Source of the DNA: Epiperipatus broadwayi
Lineage: Eukaryota > Onychophora > Udeonychophora > Euonychophora > Peripatidae
Direction of reading: 5' to 3'
DNA: 64,000 nt
NCBI GenBank assembly: GCA_028023455.1
Contig: JAQFVV010012544.1
Location: 1,560,501-1,624,500, forward strand
Shown here: one piece after another, positions 61,145 to 64,000 of the stretch
Layout: every line of letters starts with the position of its first letter
How positions within the stretch are numbered: the stretch's first letter is position 1
Made by a program: the position numbers and the translations under genes
Notes under the pieces: generated by a model
Database searches by the model: none
Seen by the model: the letters and a program-made list of their open reading frames with translations, nothing else
What the model was told of the DNA's origin: nothing

Positions 61145-63549
61145 ATATATATATATGCTAACTATTTGTTTTACCATTTTTAGATTAAAGAATAAATTTC
61201 TTTCCATCTTATAATGGAAATAATCTCCTTTATTCATGTTCTTTTTTCTTTTAAAATATAGCAACATAGACTTTCACTAGGTAGACAGAGAATACATATA
61301 TGAAGATTTATAGCAGAAATTATTTGAGAAAAACGTTTGCAATATAAAATTTAACAAATTTGAAGATGACAAAACTGATAGTAGATACTTTAAGTAATAT
61401 ATGATTCCTTTATAGCAACATTCCTAATAGTAATACAAATTGGAAGAGAAATGATCAGAAAGAGAATATTAATTAATAACCACTCTTTATATAGGTCCAT
61501 GTTAAAACTTTATATATTTACAATATTAAATATGAAGTCAATCTAAATTTATTTTCTCATTTTTTAATGTTAAGTAATATATTTCAGAAAGACAATGAAG
61601 TAATTTAGAAAAATATTCTAAATGAATTGATAGATGAACTTGAAACAAATAATTAGATTAATCCAATGTTAGATTATATGTCCTAATATGAAAATAGTTG
61701 AATAAAGTCCTTTTTCCCAAAAATATTTAAAAGATTATTTTTTATAACTTTTTTGTTCTTTAAAATATTACAACTCTAAATTATTATAATTTCTTTTATA
61801 TTTAATGTACTAAATACTGTTATGAGAGTTCATCATTATCATACATTTGCTTTAACATCAATATAATTATTTTTTCATGTATCTCCAAAACAAGCCAAGA
61901 GTGATTGTCTTCATAAATGATTTATTAATTGTTCATCTTTAGATTAGAGTTTTGTGGAGACATAAGAAATACTACATTAGTACTTATTATTATTAGTGTT
62001 AATAACTAATTAAAAGATTATTCAAATTATTGAAGGTAATTGTTACAAAATTTGAATATAACCAACACTTGTGCTTTCAATGATGTTGATTTTCTTTTAA
62101 AAATTAATAGTATTTTTAGCATCTTTCCAGGATTTTTCTGTCAGGCCAGTTGAACATAAGCTTTAGAAATAGTAGTGCTTGATAACTTTTAAAATTTTCT
62201 ATTCAGACATTTGAATGATAAAAATAAAATCTAACACTTTTAAACTGATTCAAAAAATGTAAAAATAATAGTTAAACAAAACCAATCAGTTTAAAAATAA
62301 AATGTGTTTTATAATAGAGTATGTGTCTTCCTTTATATACACATGCACATTAAGATTTTTACTATTTTTCCTGTAATGTGATATTGTTCAATAAACCCTG
62401 TTTAAAGAGAGAAATGGGATATTTAAATAACTAGCATAATTTTTAACTTTTTAATTGGTCTGACTTTGGACTTTTAAGTCAATCAAGACAGTCTCAACAC
62501 ATAATAAATTATTTATTTGACTCTAATAGCATTATTTGCTTGTATTTTTAAATTACACACCTTTAATCAAAATACACTCTATAAAAGCTCTTTTAATGTA
62601 ATTATTTAATGTAGCCTTTTGATAAAATATAGGTTTTAATAAATCCTTTTTTTAATTTTCCATGCATTCAAATGCATTCACGCATAAATGCATTCACGCA
62701 TATTCATGCATTCACATGTACAAAAAAAAAGATAAATTAATTACTGACATAATGAAACTTATCCCAATTATTTAGGTTACATTTAATATCTCTAAATTTT
62801 AACTTTAAATACTCTTACATAAACTAACATTTTATACATTATTATTTTAAACCCTTTATTTTAAAACTAACTAACAATGATCCTAACAAAATAAAATAAT
62901 CATATTTTATACAAAGTAAAACAACTTTATCTATTGCATCTACTTAAAACATGGCAAGTTTTAAAGTAATTTTTCTTTAGATTCAAATTATTAACTTTAG
63001 ATTTTTAAGCAAATATTAAACAATCTAAGTATTTACTAAGTTGCTAGAGTTAAATAGACCAAGTAAATTATTTTAATAAATAATATTAAAACATTCAGCT
63101 TAAGATTTTATAGTTTAATAATAATAGAGAAATTTATTTATTATAATCTAAAAAAATTGTTTAACACTTTATAGAATATATATTTAGCCTATAGGACCAA
63201 ATATATAATTACAATATATATCAACCAATATAAGTCAAAATAAATATACTTTTATATATACAAAAATAAAAAGAAGAAAAAATGTATAGTACTTTTAAAA
63301 GCTGGTTCCATAAATGAGATAATAAGGTAATTGCTTCAGTTATTAAAACATACAAGTTGCCAAAATAAAATATTTCTTAAAAATAAGTATCTAATATTTT
63401 TTAAATACATATTTATTTCCAATTTTTTTCTTTGCCTTTGTTCACCAATTTAAATAAATACTAATTAATGTCTTTTGCAAACCTTGCCTCAAGTATCTAA
63501 ATGCATCAGCCATTATCTGTCTTTTATTAATCTATGTTGTAAAACGAGC
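61145..63549. other. AT-rich spacer, nothing recognised
   Basis: Only short frames. Contains a small minisatellite (next entry). No exon-like or RNA feature. Confidence 0.5.
62661..62718 (+). repeat. short ATGCATTCA minisatellite
   Basis: Four or five copies of (A)ATGCATTCA(CGCAT) in 58 bases. Confidence 0.8.
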
Positions 63550-63631
63550 ATTTTTTTCTTCTCAACCCACTAACCTGGTACAACTGCTTGGAAAGCAGCT
63601 GCTGCTGACCTCTTGACCACCAATGCTTGAC
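63550..63631 (-). mobile_element. 82-bp tRNA-derived SINE with target duplication
   Basis: On the minus strand a tRNA-like head (TGGTCAAGAGGTCAGCAGC as A-box region, CTGCTTTCCAAGCAG as anticodon arm, a weak B-box GGTTAGTGGGTT) ends in an A-run. AAAACGAGC flanks it exactly at 63541-63549 and 63632-63640, a 9-bp target duplication. It resembles a retroposed tRNA with almost no extra body. Confidence 0.8.
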
Positions 63632-64000
63632 AAAACGAGCTTTTATAACACATTTAAATGTTATGAACATTTTAAAAAGATATAACAATTTATACACATT
63701 CAATTCCAGCTTTAAAACAATCAATTAAATTTTGACTTAATGCATATAATGTTTATGCATTTCGGACTTTAAATAAATTTTATCTGTTTATACTTTCTGC
63801 AAAATTACAGATCATATATGTATATACCTAGACTTAAAAAAGTATATTCAATTCATGCTATCAGCAAATGATAATGATTATTACTATTATTCAGATTAAT
63901 AAAAAACAAAAATCGGTTTTATTTTTATTTGTATTTTAAAAATTATTATTTTTATTGTATGCATTGTAATTTGTTTCTTTAAAGAAAAAATATTTAAAAG

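Noticed and set aside
63560-63620. Functional tRNA gene on the minus strand
   Set aside because: The B-box is degraded, an A-tail follows and direct repeats flank it, which shows retroposition.

Overview
The window looks like metazoan intergenic DNA: very AT-rich, with no recognisable host gene and no operon-like packing, and dense in transposable elements. The tRNA-derived SINE remnants and the many long foldback repeats would suit a mollusc, perhaps a coleoid cephalopod, but that assignment is inference from repeat style and no host exon confirms it.

Layout. Positions 1-10.5 kb are AT-rich spacer with foldback repeats (542, 2132, 2712, 4212), one tRNA-type SINE (3286), short tandem repeats and a few weak open segments. 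From about 11.05 to 15.95 kb lies copy A of a roughly 5-kb non-coding repeat called family F here. Directly beside it, 15962-29906 is a complete minus-strand LTR retroelement (element R). It has two 2.76-kb LTRs, a priming-site candidate, a 271-codon Gag-like frame, a polypurine tract and no pol. Copy B of F (18981-24131) sits inside R, and a foldback with a 15-bp target duplication sits inside the R 5' LTR. From 29.9 to 32.4 kb is a strand-asymmetric tract that contains a run of 1043 bases with a single C on the + strand. Positions 32.4-51.9 kb hold a two-unit 338-bp tandem repeat, a 315-bp MITE, a 1129-bp TA-flanked DNA transposon with a Tigger/pogo-like transposase tail, more foldbacks, a SINE and AT-rich spacer. 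Copy C of F runs from 51961 to 61144 and is split by a 4310-bp Ty3/gypsy element (53078-57387) with 192-bp LTRs, a 5-bp target duplication (AAGAT) and a frameshifted gag-pol. The window ends in spacer with a small SINE that has its own target duplication.

How the parts relate. The insertions are nested and can be ordered: F copies and R are older, gypsy entered F copy C, F copy B lies within R, and the foldback entered the R LTR. The most unusual item is family F. Its three diverged copies keep the same order of landmarks: TG-type start, CCAAT box, TATA box, an AATAAA signal 2.87-2.91 kb after the TATA box, and an end near TACA or CACA beside (AT)n. No shared protein is evident. This looks like a conserved non-coding transcription unit or a giant LTR. 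Element R, with large LTRs and only gag, resembles the gag-only non-autonomous retroelements described in plants. All homology calls are by eye; no database was searched.
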